A DNA stretch of 64,000 bases from Alistipes sp. An66 (GCF_002161445.1 NZ_NFHT01000001.1:1-64000), one strand, 5' to 3'. Counted from the first letter of the stretch, positions 43,754 to 53,260 are shown. Notes: a model not told the origin generated them from the sequence alone. Made by a program: numbers and translations.

Positions 43754-44890
43754 ATGAAATACTACCTCATTGCCGGGGAGCCTTCGGGCGACCTCCACGG
43801 CGCAAACCTTATCCGCGGCCTGCGAAAGGCCGACCCCGACGCGCAGTTCCGCTTCTGGGGCGGAGACCTGATGGCCGACGCCGGCGGTAAAACCAATTTA
43901 CGAAAACACTACCGCGAAACGTCGTTCTTCGGCGTCGTGCAGGTCCTCCGCAACCTGGGGACCATCCGCCGCCAGATGCGCGAGTGTCAGGACGACATCG
44001 CGGCTTTCGCCCCCGACGTCGTGATCCTCGTCGACTACCCCGGATTCAACATGAAGATCGCACGCTGGGCCCACGAACACGGCCTGCGCACCTTCTATTA
44101 TATCGCCCCGAAGGTCTGGGCCTCGCGAGAAGGCCGCATCAAGGGCATTCAGCGCTATGTCGACCGGCTCTTCGTGATCTTCCCCTTCGAGTGCGACTAC
44201 TTCCCGAAGCACGGCATCGAACCCGTGTTCGAGGGGAATCCGCTGGTCGACGCCCTCGAAGCGCGGCGGGGTTCGCTCCCCGCACCGGAGGAGTTCCGAC
44301 GCCGGAACGGGCTTGACAGCCGTCCGATCATCGCCCTGCTGGCCGGCAGCCGCCGCTCGGAGATCCGCAAGAACATGCCCCTCATGGCGCGGCTCGCGGA
44401 GCGGTTCCCCGGGCATCAGTTCGTCGTCGCCGGAGTCCCCTGGCTCGACCCCGCGCTCTACGAGGAGCACATCGCCGGAAGCCCGATCCGCTACGTCTGC
44501 GACCAGACCTACGAAACCCTCGCCGCGGCCGAAGCCGCCGTCGTGGCGTCGGGAACCGCCACGCTCGAAACAGCCCTGTTAGGGATTCCCGAGGTGGTCG
44601 TATATCGGCTCGCTCCCCTCGAATACTACGGAATGCCGCTCGTCGTGCGCTGTCCGTGGGTCTCGCTCGTCAACCTCAACCTCCGCCGCGAGGCCGTCGC
44701 CGAAGTGCTCCAATCGAACCTCGACATCACGCGCGCCGAGCGCGAACTGCGCGCCATCCTCCCCGGCGGCGAACGCCGCGAACGCATGCTCGAGGACTTC
44801 AAGGAGCTGCGCTCCGTCATCGGAGGCCCCGGGGCCAGCGACCGCTTCGCCGTACGCATGGTCGAACTGCTCAAAAACCGCGAATCATGA
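43754..44890 (+). CDS. lpxB: Lipid-A-disaccharide synthase
   Basis: LpxB (GT19) joins UDP-2,3-diacylglucosamine and lipid X in lipid A synthesis. The 378-residue protein starts YYLIAGEPSGDLHG, the family's first motif, and has YYIAPKVWA, VFEGNPLVD and the LLAGSRRSEI stretch. It is 11 bases after trmD. The end overlaps the FAH-family gene by 4 bases (ATGA). Confidence 0.96.
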   Translation: MKYYLIAGEPSGDLHGANLIRGLRKADPDAQFRFWGGDLMADAGGKTNLRKHYRETSFFGVVQVLRNLGTIRRQMRECQDDIAAFAPDVVILVDYPGFNMKIARWAHEHGLRTFYYIAPKVWASREGRIKGIQRYVDRLFVIFPFECDYFPKHGIEPVFEGNPLVDALEARRGSLPAPEEFRRRNGLDSRPIIALLAGSRRSEIRKNMPLMARLAERFPGHQFVVAGVPWLDPALYEEHIAGSPIRYVCDQTYETLAAAEAAVVASGTATLETALLGIPEVVVYRLAPLEYYGMPLVVRCPWVSLVNLNLRREAVAEVLQSNLDITRAERELRAILPGGERRERMLEDFKELRSVIGGPGASDRFAVRMVELLKNRES

Positions 44891-45519
44891 AGATCATCTG
44901 CATCGGACGCAACTACCGCGCCCACGCCGCCGAACTCCACCACGATACGGGTCTGGCCGAAAGCGGCTCGGAACCCGTCTGGTTCATGAAGCCCGATACG
45001 GCGCTGCTGCGTAACAACGACCCCTTCTACATCCCGCACTTCTCGCAGGAGATCCATTACGAATGCGAGCTGGTCGTGCGCATCAACCGCGTCGGACGGG
45101 CCATCGACGAGCGTTTTGCCCATCGCTACTACGACGAGGTGGGGCTCGGCATCGACTTCACGGCCCGCGACCTCCAACGGCAGGCCATTGCCGAAGGACT
45201 CCCCTGGGAACGCTGCAAAGCCTTCGACCACTCGGCGGCCCTCTCGCCGCAGTTCCTCCCGCTGGCCGAACTGGGCGGCGACGTCCAGAAACTCCGGTTC
45301 GCCCTCGACATCAACGGCGAGCGCCGCCAGACGGGCGATGCCGCCGAGATGATCTTCGGCGTCGATCGCCTGATCGCCGCCGTCTCGCAGTACGTCACCC
45401 TCCGCATGGGCGACCTGCTCTTCACCGGGACTCCGGCCGGTGTCGGGCCCGTCACTCCGGGCGACAACCTCCGCGCCACGCTCGAAGGCCGCGAACTGCT
45501 CAACTTCGACATCCGATAA
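44887..45519 (+). CDS. Fumarylacetoacetate hydrolase (FAH) family protein
   Basis: A 210-residue FAH-fold protein, with the metal-binding Glu residues in the HYECELVVRI stretch and the GIDFTARDLQ and FTGTPAGVG motifs. The family includes hydrolases, decarboxylases and acylpyruvases. The short form resembles acylpyruvase/oxaloacetate decarboxylase types. Substrate is not assignable. It overlaps lpxB by 4 bases and is followed by maf at 12 bases. Confidence 0.9.
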   Translation: MKIICIGRNYRAHAAELHHDTGLAESGSEPVWFMKPDTALLRNNDPFYIPHFSQEIHYECELVVRINRVGRAIDERFAHRYYDEVGLGIDFTARDLQRQAIAEGLPWERCKAFDHSAALSPQFLPLAELGGDVQKLRFALDINGERRQTGDAAEMIFGVDRLIAAVSQYVTLRMGDLLFTGTPAGVGPVTPGDNLRATLEGRELLNFDIR

Positions 45520-45531
45520 ACACGACACACC

Positions 45532-46128
45532 ATGCTGCTGCACGACAAACTCAAAGACTACCGGCTGCTGCTGGCCTCGCAGTCGCCCCGCCGCCGGGAA
45601 CTCATCGCCGGATGCGGGCTGCCCTGCGAACTCGCCCCGAAATACGACTGCGAGGAGATCTACCCCGAAGACCTCGCCGCCGAGGAGGTCCCGCTCTTCC
45701 TCTCGCAACTCAAAAGCAGGGCCTTCCCGACCCCGCTCGCCGCAAACGACATCCTGCTGACGGCCGACACCGTGGTGGTGCTCGACGGCGAGGTGCTTGG
45801 AAAACCCCGCGACCGGGAGGATGCCCTGCGGATGCTCCGCCGCCTCTCCGGACGCCGCCATACGGTGGTCTCCGGCGTCACGTTCCGCACGCCGCAGCGC
45901 ATGCACACCTTCGAGGCCCGGACGAGCGTCTGGTTCCGCACGCTGACCGACGAGGAGACCGCCTACTACGTCGACACCTTCCGACCCTTCGACAAGGCCG
46001 GGGCATACGGCATCCAGGAGTGGATCGGATACGCCGCCATCGAACGCATCGAGGGATCCTTCTACAATGTCATGGGGCTCCCCATTCAGAAACTGTACAC
46101 CGAACTGGACAAATTCCTTACACGATGA
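45532..46128 (+). CDS. maf: Maf-family nucleotide pyrophosphatase
   Basis: Maf proteins hydrolyse nucleoside triphosphates, probably dTTP, UTP or modified nucleotides, so keeping the pool clean. The 198-residue protein has LLASQSPRRREL, TADTVVVLDG, LGKPRDREDA and the DKAGAYGIQ stretch. Gly-Ser-Phe-Tyr-Asn-Val-Met-Gly-Leu-Pro near the C-terminus completes the family pattern. It overlaps the S46 peptidase start by 4 bases. Confidence 0.93.
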   Translation: MLLHDKLKDYRLLLASQSPRRRELIAGCGLPCELAPKYDCEEIYPEDLAAEEVPLFLSQLKSRAFPTPLAANDILLTADTVVVLDGEVLGKPRDREDALRMLRRLSGRRHTVVSGVTFRTPQRMHTFEARTSVWFRTLTDEETAYYVDTFRPFDKAGAYGIQEWIGYAAIERIEGSFYNVMGLPIQKLYTELDKFLTR

Positions 46129-48098
46129 AAAAACAGACCCTGCTGACCCTTTTCGCCCTCCTCTGCCTCTGGCCCGCCGCCGCGGACGAGGGCATGTGGC
46201 TCCCGAGCCTCATCTCCGCCCGCATCGACGACATGCGCGCCAAAGGTTTCCGCCTCACGGCCGAAGAGATCTATTCGATCAACCGCGCCTCGATGAAGGA
46301 TGCCGTGGTGCTCTTCGACGGCGGCTGCACCGGAGAACTCGTCTCCGCGGAGGGGTTGCTGCTGACAAACCACCACTGCGGTTACGACGCCATCCAGCGC
46401 CATTCGACCGTCGAGCACGACTACCTCACCCACGGTTTCTGGGCCCGCTCCCGCGCCGAAGAGCTCCCGAACAAGGGTCTCAACGTGCGCTTCCTGGTCC
46501 GCATGGAGGAGGTCACCGACCGCATCGCCGCCGGCGAGACGCCCGAGGAGATCATCGCCCGCGCCGAAGCCGAAGGCGCCGGATACAAGGCCTCCGTCGA
46601 GCAGATGTACTACGGCGACCAGCAGTTCCTCTTCATCTACGAGCAGTTCGACGACGTGCGCCTCGTGGCCGCACCGCCCTCGTCGATCGGCAAGTTCGGA
46701 GGCGACACCGACAACTGGATCTGGCCCCGCCATACGGGCGACTTCTCCATCTTCCGCATCTACGCCTCGAAGGAGAACAAACCCGCCGCCTACTCGCCCG
46801 ACAACGTCCCCTACCGTCCGAAAAAGCACTTCACGATCTCGACCCGGGGATTCCGCGAGGGCGACTTCACGATGATCTACGGATTCCCGGGCAACACCCA
46901 GGAGTACATCCTTTCGGATGCCGCGGAGTACATCGCCACGCAGTCCGACCCGGCCAAGATCGCCATCCGCGACGGTCGTCTCGACATCATCGCCCGCGCC
47001 CAGGAGAGCGACCCCGCGCTGCGCATCCACTACGCCGCCAAGCATGCCGCCATCGCCAATGCCTGGAAAAAGTGGCAGGGCGAAGTGCTGGGGCTGAACC
47101 GGATGAAGACCGTCGCCGCCAAGCAGGAACAGGAGCAGGCCTTCGCACGCGAAAATCCCCGCGGCGAAGAGCTGCTGCGCGAAATGAAGGCGGAGTATGC
47201 ACGCATCACGACCCCCTATTTCGCCCGCGAAATAACGCTCGAAACCCTCCGTGCGCTGCCCGCGAAATACTCGGCCGAGGAGCGCGCCGAAACCGTATTC
47301 CCGGCCCGCCGGGAGACCGAACGCGCGCTGTTCCGCTGGCTCTTCGGCGAATATGCACGCCGTTGTCCGGTGCAATATCAGGTTCCGGCATTCCTCGACG
47401 GCGCGGCCGCAAACGGCTCGCCCGAAGCCTTCGCCGAAAAGGTCTTCGAGGAGGTATGGGCCGGAGGCGAAACACCCCTCGCCGACTCGCTGCGAAGCGG
47501 TTCGAAGCGGATGCTCGACCACATCTCGTGGCTGCTGGGGACAGACCGGCTGCGCAACCTCATCAGCAACCGGCTCAACACGCTCTACCGGGAGTATGTC
47601 CACGAGCTGCGGGAGACCTGGCCCGAACGCCCCTTCTATCCCGATGCCAACCTGACGCTGCGCGTGGCCTACGGCGCCATCGCCGGCTACGAATATGCCG
47701 ACGGCGAGTACCACAAGCCGCAGACGACCCTCGACGGCATCATCGCCAAGGACAATCCCGAGATTTACGACTACGACATCCCGCAGTCGCTGCGCGACCT
47801 CTACGCCTCGAAGGAGTACGGGCGCTGGGGCGTGGAGGTCGACGGGCGTCGGACGGTGCCGGTCTGCTTCCTCGCGTCGAACCACACCACGGGCGGGAAC
47901 TCCGGATCGCCGGTGCTGAATGCCGACGGCGAGTTGATCGGCATCAACTTCGACCGCACGTGGCGTTCGACGATGAGCGACATCGCCTTCGACCCCGCGA
48001 TCTGCCGCAACATCGCCGTGGATATCCGCTACGTGCTCTTCGTGGTGGATCGTATCGGCGGGGCCGGGTATCTGCTCAAAGAGATGCGGATCAAATAG
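46125..48098 (+). CDS. S46 dipeptidyl-peptidase, DPP11-like
   Basis: A 657-residue exported peptidase of family S46, removing N-terminal dipeptides from oligopeptides in the periplasm. It has a signal peptide (about 1-20), the catalytic His in TNHHCGY (His84) and the Ser in GGNSGSPV (Ser593). Arg611, in NFDRTW, lies 18 residues after the Ser. In Porphyromonas gingivalis the corresponding pair is Ser655/Arg673 in DPP11, which prefers Asp/Glu at P1, and a Gly there is found in DPP7. By this test it is DPP11-like. Start overlaps maf by 4 bases. A GC-rich hairpin near 48129-48164 follows. Confidence 0.92.
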   Translation: MKKQTLLTLFALLCLWPAAADEGMWLPSLISARIDDMRAKGFRLTAEEIYSINRASMKDAVVLFDGGCTGELVSAEGLLLTNHHCGYDAIQRHSTVEHDYLTHGFWARSRAEELPNKGLNVRFLVRMEEVTDRIAAGETPEEIIARAEAEGAGYKASVEQMYYGDQQFLFIYEQFDDVRLVAAPPSSIGKFGGDTDNWIWPRHTGDFSIFRIYASKENKPAAYSPDNVPYRPKKHFTISTRGFREGDFTMIYGFPGNTQEYILSDAAEYIATQSDPAKIAIRDGRLDIIARAQESDPALRIHYAAKHAAIANAWKKWQGEVLGLNRMKTVAAKQEQEQAFARENPRGEELLREMKAEYARITTPYFAREITLETLRALPAKYSAEERAETVFPARRETERALFRWLFGEYARRCPVQYQVPAFLDGAAANGSPEAFAEKVFEEVWAGGETPLADSLRSGSKRMLDHISWLLGTDRLRNLISNRLNTLYREYVHELRETWPERPFYPDANLTLRVAYGAIAGYEYADGEYHKPQTTLDGIIAKDNPEIYDYDIPQSLRDLYASKEYGRWGVEVDGRRTVPVCFLASNHTTGGNSGSPVLNADGELIGINFDRTWRSTMSDIAFDPAICRNIAVDIRYVLFVVDRIGGAGYLLKEMRIK

Positions 48099-48128
48099 GG
48101 CTCCGCAGCCGCCGACCGGAGCGGAAGA

Positions 48129-48167
48129 ACGGGGCGTATTTCCGACGGCGGAGATGCGCCCCGTTTC
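48129..48167 (+). terminator. Probable terminator after the S46 peptidase
   Basis: ACGGGGCG (48129-48136) pairs with CGCCCCGT (48157-48164), followed by TTTCGG. The U-run is weak. It is the only strong stem between the peptidase and the tRNA; the rest of the 282-base gap shows no gene. Confidence 0.5.
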
Positions 48168-48318
48168 GGCAAAAGGCCCGGAAACGCCGAGGGTCGGGGG
48201 GGGGTCCGCGAATTTCACGAAAAGGGCGGTTCTTCCGATTCCGCCCCGGATCTCTTCGGGGTCTCTCCCGGCCCGGGAGCTCCGAATCCGGGAAAAATCG
48301 GAGTTTTTCGGGGAAAAA

Positions 48319-48351
48319 TTTTGCAAATCGTAAAATAGTGTCTATATTTGC
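48319..48351 (+). promoter_or_regulatory. tRNA-Leu promoter
   Basis: A TTTTG at 48319-48323 and TATATTTGC at 48343-48351 are separated by exactly 19 bases. This is the full Bacteroidetes consensus TTTG-N19-TAnnTTTG and the best promoter in the window. Confidence 0.85.
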
Positions 48352-48380
48352 ACGCCCGGAAGATATTCGGGGTGTGTGAT

Positions 48381-48466
48381 GCCCAGGTGGTGAAATTGGT
48401 AGACACGCTACTTTGAGGGGGTAGTGAACAATTGCGTTCGTGCAAGTTCGAGTCTTGTCCTGGGCA
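48381..48466 (+). tRNA. tRNA-Leu (anticodon GAG)
   Basis: An 86-base tRNA with acceptor arm GCCCAGG / CCTGGGC, discriminator A, D-arm with TGGTAG, anticodon stem CTACT / GGTAG and anticodon GAG at 48415-48417, a long variable arm typical of tRNA-Leu, and T-arm TTCGAGT. The CCA end is not encoded. It reads CUC/CUU leucine codons. A strong terminator follows directly. Confidence 0.96.
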
Positions 48467-48471
48467 CTGGA

Positions 48472-48512
48472 AACCGCGTTAGAGTCATTTCTAACGCGGT
48501 TTTAATTTTTTC
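48472..48512 (+). terminator. Terminator after tRNA-Leu
   Basis: AACCGCGTTAGA / TCTAACGCGGTT forms a 12-bp perfect stem followed by TTAATTTTTT. Confidence 0.9.
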
Positions 48513-48576
48513 GCGTCCGCACTGTGTCCGCATTTTCTAACAACATCCGGCTCACACATAAAATCGTATGAGAAAA

Positions 48577-48623
48577 TAGACGAGTTCCCTCGATGGGGAA
48601 TTCGTCTAATATTTATTTTTTTA
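48577..48623. terminator. Bidirectional hairpin next to the DUF5131 remnant
   Basis: TAGACGAGTTCCC / GGGAATTCGTCTA (with one G-T pair) is followed by AATATTTATTTTTTT on the plus strand and by TTTTC on the minus strand. It would end transcripts of the minus-strand DUF5131 remnant and any read-through from the tRNA. Confidence 0.75.
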
Positions 48624-49014
48624 TTGTCGGCATATTCTGAATAACGACTCCTTGCAATAATTTTCCATTAACCTTTTTATTGCTTTTAACCCCATCTGCA
48701 CTCCATGTTCCCCATTGCTTAAAGAAAAATGGAATATGATTAGTTTCGGTCTGTCGCTTAATGTTTAAGACCCATTCTTCTTTCATAGGACGGGCCTGAA
48801 CCCCACTTTCACCTCCGACAATAACCCAATTTATTCCCTTAAGATCCAATTCACCCAAATCTTCGAGAAACGGCTCACATGAAATGAATCGAATTGGAGC
48901 TTTCAAATGTCGTATATAATCCAAAAGATTAGGCGGTTTCATTTTTAGATGGGATGAAGGAACGAAAAGCAACTGTGCTATTTTCGGCAGATTGCAAAGA
49001 ACCTCTAACCTCAA
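48613..49014 (-). pseudogene. 5'-truncated DUF5131 (phage Gp37/Gp68-type) gene
   Basis: An open frame of 133 codons whose C-terminal part matches DUF5131 proteins, common in phages and mobile elements: PIRFISCEPFLEDLG, WVIVGGESG, ARPMKEEWV and HIPFFFKQWG. Intact members are about 230-260 residues with an N-terminal Cys-rich radical-SAM-like region, all missing here. There is no good ATG at the expected place (the longest frame begins with TTG), and the first about 30 residues do not fit the family. The DNA is AT-rich compared with the GC-rich genes to the left. Best read as the remnant of an integrated element beside the tRNA. Confidence 0.75.
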
Positions 49015-49140
49015 ACAACTGGAGCAAAAAGTAATAAATTGTCAAAAAAGCAAGGGATATTTTTATTGTAGACTTTGTCACGTTACTATTCTGTATAAAT
49101 TTTACTGTTTTTTGCAATTCGGTTTCGGATACAAGGTAAA

Positions 49141-49175
49141 TCGCTTAATTTTGTTAATGATAACAAATTAAGCGA
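49141..49175. terminator. AT-rich hairpin between DUF5131 remnant and HTCS gene
   Basis: TCGCTTAATTTTGTTA / TAACAAATTAAGCGA (15-16 bp, ATGA loop) lies 55 bases past the minus-strand HTCS stop. No long U-run follows, so it may act as a weak terminator or an mRNA 3' stabiliser. The rest of the gap 49015-49229 holds no gene. Confidence 0.5.
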
Positions 49176-49229
49176 CCTTTTGATTCTAAAAGTTCCTATC
49201 GAGTTATTGAAAAACAAAAAACTATAGAT

Positions 49230-52200
49230 TTATTTGCAATTAGCTTTCCTATATTCTTTGGGGGATAACCCGAATCGAGCTGCAAACTCCTTATAAAAAT
49301 AAGATTTGCTGCTGAACCCCGATTTGTACATGATTTCCTGTACGGTCAACTGTGTTGTACGGAGAAGTTTAGAAGCGCGATCCAAACGGACCATCCGGAT
49401 ATATTCTCCAGGCGTTTTCCCCGTGAGTTCTTTCAATTTTTCATAAAGCGAAGTTTTTCCGATGCCGATGAAATCGGAAATGGCCGTCGGATTGAGTGAT
49501 TCGTCATCGATGTTATTCTCGATGAAAACGACGATTTCGTGCAACATCCGTTCATCTTCATGGTGAAGCGTAATTCCTTCGCGCACGGTCACGTCCGAAC
49601 GTGCCGAATTGAAATACTCTTTCAATACTGTGCGTTTGTGTAATAATTGTTCGACTGTCGCTAAAATATGACGGGGATGGAACGGTTTGGTGATGTAAGC
49701 GTCGGCGCCGTGTTCTACTGCTACTATGCGATCTTCAATGGACAGTTTTGCTGAAACGCTTACGATCGGGATATGAGCCGTACGTTCATCAGAACGGATG
49801 CGGTCAATCAACCCAATTCCGTCGAGTCTGGGCATGACAATGTCGCACAAGACTAAGTCGGGCAGGTTTTGCCGTAGCATTTCGAGTCCGTTGTTACCGT
49901 CATTGGCCGTCAGCACGGTGTAATGTGGAGCCAGAATATCGCGGAATAGTTCACGAACATTATAATCGTCCTCTACGACCAATACCGTAAACCGCGTTTG
50001 TTCGATCTGCATTTTCGGCACATGGAGGACGACTGCTTCCTGTGTCGGTTGTACAGACGTTACATCGGAAAGCGGCATGGGAGGAACGATGACTTGGAAC
50101 TCAACATATTCATTTAACCGGCTCTCCACTGAAATCCGTCCGCCGAGCAGTTCGGTAAGCCCCTTGGTAAGATTTAGCCCGATTCCCGTACTTATGGCAT
50201 AGCGTTGTTGGGTATGTTCGAAAATCCGGAACCTGTTGAATACCTCGGCACACTGCTTTTCTGTAAGGCCCCGTCCGGAATTACGTACACGGAACCGAAT
50301 GGAGCCGTCCGGTTGCATATTGAGCCAGATTCGGATATATCCTTTTTCCGGCGTATATTTGAATGCATTGGAAAGAAGATTGAAAATGATCTTTTCCAGT
50401 GCATTCCGGTCCGTTGTAAAAGGCTCTATCCGACCGATATGCACCGATAGTTCGATTCTGCTTTCACCTGCTATCTCCGTATAATTGTCTACGATAGAAT
50501 TGAGCATGGAACTCAAATTGATAGATTCTGCACGGAGAATCGTATGTCCTGAATCTGCCTTACGGAACTCCATCAATTCATTGAGCAACTGCTGCATTCG
50601 ATCAGCATTATTTTTGATGAGGTGCACGTACCGTTTTGCATAGTTATCCAGTTCCACTCGTTCGAGTAACTGCTGTGCGGGACCGTAAATCAGGGTCAAC
50701 GGCGTGAAGAACTCGTGAGCAATGTTCTCGAAGAAGTTGAGTTGTGATTCGTGCATCTTTTGTTGCTGCCGTTTTTCGATATGCTCCAACAAAAGTTGCC
50801 GGTTCAGCCGGATTCTGTTGCGAATGACTGAATAGACGATAGCTGTGATAAGTGCCGACAAAACGAAATAAGCGAAAATAGCCCACCCACTGAACCACCA
50901 TGGATGCCCCACATGCAGTTCGAACATGGACGTTGACTTACTCCACACACGGTCTCCGTTTGTATAGCGCACCTCGAGCTGGTAACGCCCCGGCGGCAGT
51001 CGGGTGATGGAAACGGTGGGGTTGCTTCCATTGTAGATCCATGCATCTGAAAAATCGGCGATTCGATATGCGAATACGCAGTTTTCATTGTTGATCAAAT
51101 CACCGACACAAAATGTTAACGATACATGGGCTTCGTTGTAGGTTAAGTTCAGCACGTTCGTTTTCACCCGATCATAAACATTCAACTCCTTGTTGTTGAT
51201 CCGCAAGCCGGCAAGCCTGATTTCAGGCTCAAAATTACGCAGGCGCATCTCTTCCGGATTGAAGTAGCTGAAACCTGCCACACCCCCGAAAAAGACATCC
51301 ATTTCATTATCTCGGAAATAGGCTCCATCCGAAAACTCATCGTTTTGCAAACCATTGCGAGATGTGTACTGAATTGCCTTCCCGGAAAGCCGGTCAATGC
51401 AAATTATGCCGTTGCCTGTACTAATCCATAAATTACCGGCCAAATCTTCCACGATACCGTGAACCGCCGGATCTCCCAGTTCATTTTCACCCGGGAATCC
51501 CGTGATCCGCATCTGTCCATCTTTTTCCGTCAACCGATTCAATCCGTAACTGGTTCCGGCCCACAACCCGTCGTCTGCTCCTTGGATCAGCGAAAGAATG
51601 TCTCTATTTTTTTCTCCTGCGCTCTCTGCCGGGTCATCGGTATTTCCGAATCGCTCCCAACGGGTGTCAAACCGCACGACACCGCCACCGCGGGTCCCGA
51701 GCCAAAGTATATTGGGATCGGTGCCGCGGACGATGGAATAAATAATGTTGCTGCCCAGAGCTGCATGGGCTCCCGAAGCTTTGTACTGCCGGATGTCGCG
51801 GGCGACGTATCCTTTCCCTGGGTGGTATTCCACGCGAATGCGGATTAAGCCCGAACCCGAGGTCCCGGCCCACAGGAGCGAGTCGCCATGACTGAAAGCG
51901 AGGCTGTATATCGACTTGACAGAAAAATCGTCCGCCGGAAGGTACAATCGGCTCGGAATATCTTTCCCGCGCAGCAAATAGTTGATGCCCTTGCCTTCTG
52001 TCCCGATGAAGATATCTCCGCGGCTGTTCTTGCGCATACTGTAAACGGTATTGGAGATCAGTCCCTGTGCCGTGGTAATCTCTCCTGTAATCATTCGTGT
52101 GCGTTTGTCGAACAATTTGATCCCTTCGCCTTTCGTTCCTACCAGTATCGTACCATCGTCCCGTCGGGCAAAACAACGGACCGGATAGGCGGTATGAACC

Positions 52201-53204
52201 GTTCGGAAAGGTGAGGTATATTCGAAAATCTTCAACAGCCCCCGCCCGTCGGTTCCTACCCAAACGATCTCCTGAGATCCGGCATAGAGCGAAAACACTG
52301 CCGTTCGGGAAGGAAACGCATCGATGGACTCGGTACGCCTCGTATGCAGATTGTAACGGACGAGTCGGTCTCCGTTTCGATCCGTGAGAAAAAGCGATCC
52401 GTTTCGATAAGCGATTCGCCCGACCTGCGGCAATCCGGTTTCGATCGACAGCCGCTCTCGCGTACGAAGATCTACCGCTTCCAATGTCTTTCCGTAATTT
52501 ATTACCAGCATATTCCCGGCCAAGGCCATGTCCGACACCGGACGTTCCGTTTCCAAGGGGGACTCCTCTGTGAGAATGGGAATCTTACCGCTCTCGTCGA
52601 ACAGCAATCGGTAGCACCGGATCTCCCGCGATTCGGTTAGCAGATAGATGCGATCGGTATCGTCGAGCAGCATGGATAGCACCGCAGAATCGCCTCCGCG
52701 GACCGGAACGAACTGTGATTCTTTTTCTTCTGCCCGATAAAGATAGAATCCCTGCTGTTTCACACAGACCAGCATCTCCTGCCGGGAGGTTCTTCCCATC
52801 AGGCATGATAATGTCCCTTTCGGCGAAATGTTTTCGTACCCGGGGCGATAGTTGGTGAAAAGTTGCGTTCGTTCATCCCAGCGGCTCACACAATCGTTCG
52901 TCACTACCCATATCGTAAGCGAATCCTGTTCAATAATTTGCCGGACAACATTGTTGCCGATGCTTCCTGGGGAATTCCGCTTATGTCGGTAGATCCGGAA
53001 CGTCCGTCCGTCGTAGACATTCAGCCCATCCCAGGTTCCTACCCAAAGCCGGTGGCGTGAATCTTCGCAGAAACAGTTTACGGAATTGTTCGACAATCCG
53101 TTCTCATTGGACAATCGTTCGAGCATATATTGTTCCCCCGCATGAGAGGCCAAGCCCGTCAGGCAGAATGTCAGAATGAGTAACGGATATTTCAGCTGTT
53201 TCAT
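49230..53204 (-). CDS. Hybrid two-component system (HTCS) sensor-regulator
   Basis: A 1324-residue one-polypeptide sensor and transcription factor. After a signal peptide (about 1-22) come beta-propeller Reg_prop repeats in the periplasm, with units such as LWVGTWDGLNVYD and IFIGTEGKGINYL, then a Y_Y_Y domain. A TM helix follows at about 770-795, a HisKA domain with His830 in AHEFFTPL, a HATPase domain with Asn946 in LLSNAFKY, a receiver with Asp1121 in LCDIVMPRLDG and a C-terminal AraC HTH. In Bacteroidetes, HTCS proteins sense oligosaccharides and switch on neighbouring SusCD loci. This one lies divergent to the GH130-SusCD genes and almost certainly controls them. The longer frame to 53300 adds non-signal sequence. 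Confidence 0.93.
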   Translation of the reverse strand: MKQLKYPLLILTFCLTGLASHAGEQYMLERLSNENGLSNNSVNCFCEDSRHRLWVGTWDGLNVYDGRTFRIYRHKRNSPGSIGNNVVRQIIEQDSLTIWVVTNDCVSRWDERTQLFTNYRPGYENISPKGTLSCLMGRTSRQEMLVCVKQQGFYLYRAEEKESQFVPVRGGDSAVLSMLLDDTDRIYLLTESREIRCYRLLFDESGKIPILTEESPLETERPVSDMALAGNMLVINYGKTLEAVDLRTRERLSIETGLPQVGRIAYRNGSLFLTDRNGDRLVRYNLHTRRTESIDAFPSRTAVFSLYAGSQEIVWVGTDGRGLLKIFEYTSPFRTVHTAYPVRCFARRDDGTILVGTKGEGIKLFDKRTRMITGEITTAQGLISNTVYSMRKNSRGDIFIGTEGKGINYLLRGKDIPSRLYLPADDFSVKSIYSLAFSHGDSLLWAGTSGSGLIRIRVEYHPGKGYVARDIRQYKASGAHAALGSNIIYSIVRGTDPNILWLGTRGGGVVRFDTRWERFGNTDDPAESAGEKNRDILSLIQGADDGLWAGTSYGLNRLTEKDGQMRITGFPGENELGDPAVHGIVEDLAGNLWISTGNGIICIDRLSGKAIQYTSRNGLQNDEFSDGAYFRDNEMDVFFGGVAGFSYFNPEEMRLRNFEPEIRLAGLRINNKELNVYDRVKTNVLNLTYNEAHVSLTFCVGDLINNENCVFAYRIADFSDAWIYNGSNPTVSITRLPPGRYQLEVRYTNGDRVWSKSTSMFELHVGHPWWFSGWAIFAYFVLSALITAIVYSVIRNRIRLNRQLLLEHIEKRQQQKMHESQLNFFENIAHEFFTPLTLIYGPAQQLLERVELDNYAKRYVHLIKNNADRMQQLLNELMEFRKADSGHTILRAESINLSSMLNSIVDNYTEIAGESRIELSVHIGRIEPFTTDRNALEKIIFNLLSNAFKYTPEKGYIRIWLNMQPDGSIRFRVRNSGRGLTEKQCAEVFNRFRIFEHTQQRYAISTGIGLNLTKGLTELLGGRISVESRLNEYVEFQVIVPPMPLSDVTSVQPTQEAVVLHVPKMQIEQTRFTVLVVEDDYNVRELFRDILAPHYTVLTANDGNNGLEMLRQNLPDLVLCDIVMPRLDGIGLIDRIRSDERTAHIPIVSVSAKLSIEDRIVAVEHGADAYITKPFHPRHILATVEQLLHKRTVLKEYFNSARSDVTVREGITLHHEDERMLHEIVVFIENNIDDESLNPTAISDFIGIGKTSLYEKLKELTGKTPGEYIRMVRLDRASKLLRTTQLTVQEIMYKSGFSSKSYFYKEFAARFGLSPKEYRKANCK

Positions 53205-53260
53205 ATTGCTAAAATAACAAGCCGGACCGGGAAAACAAAATTTTGCCTCCCGGGAAAATC

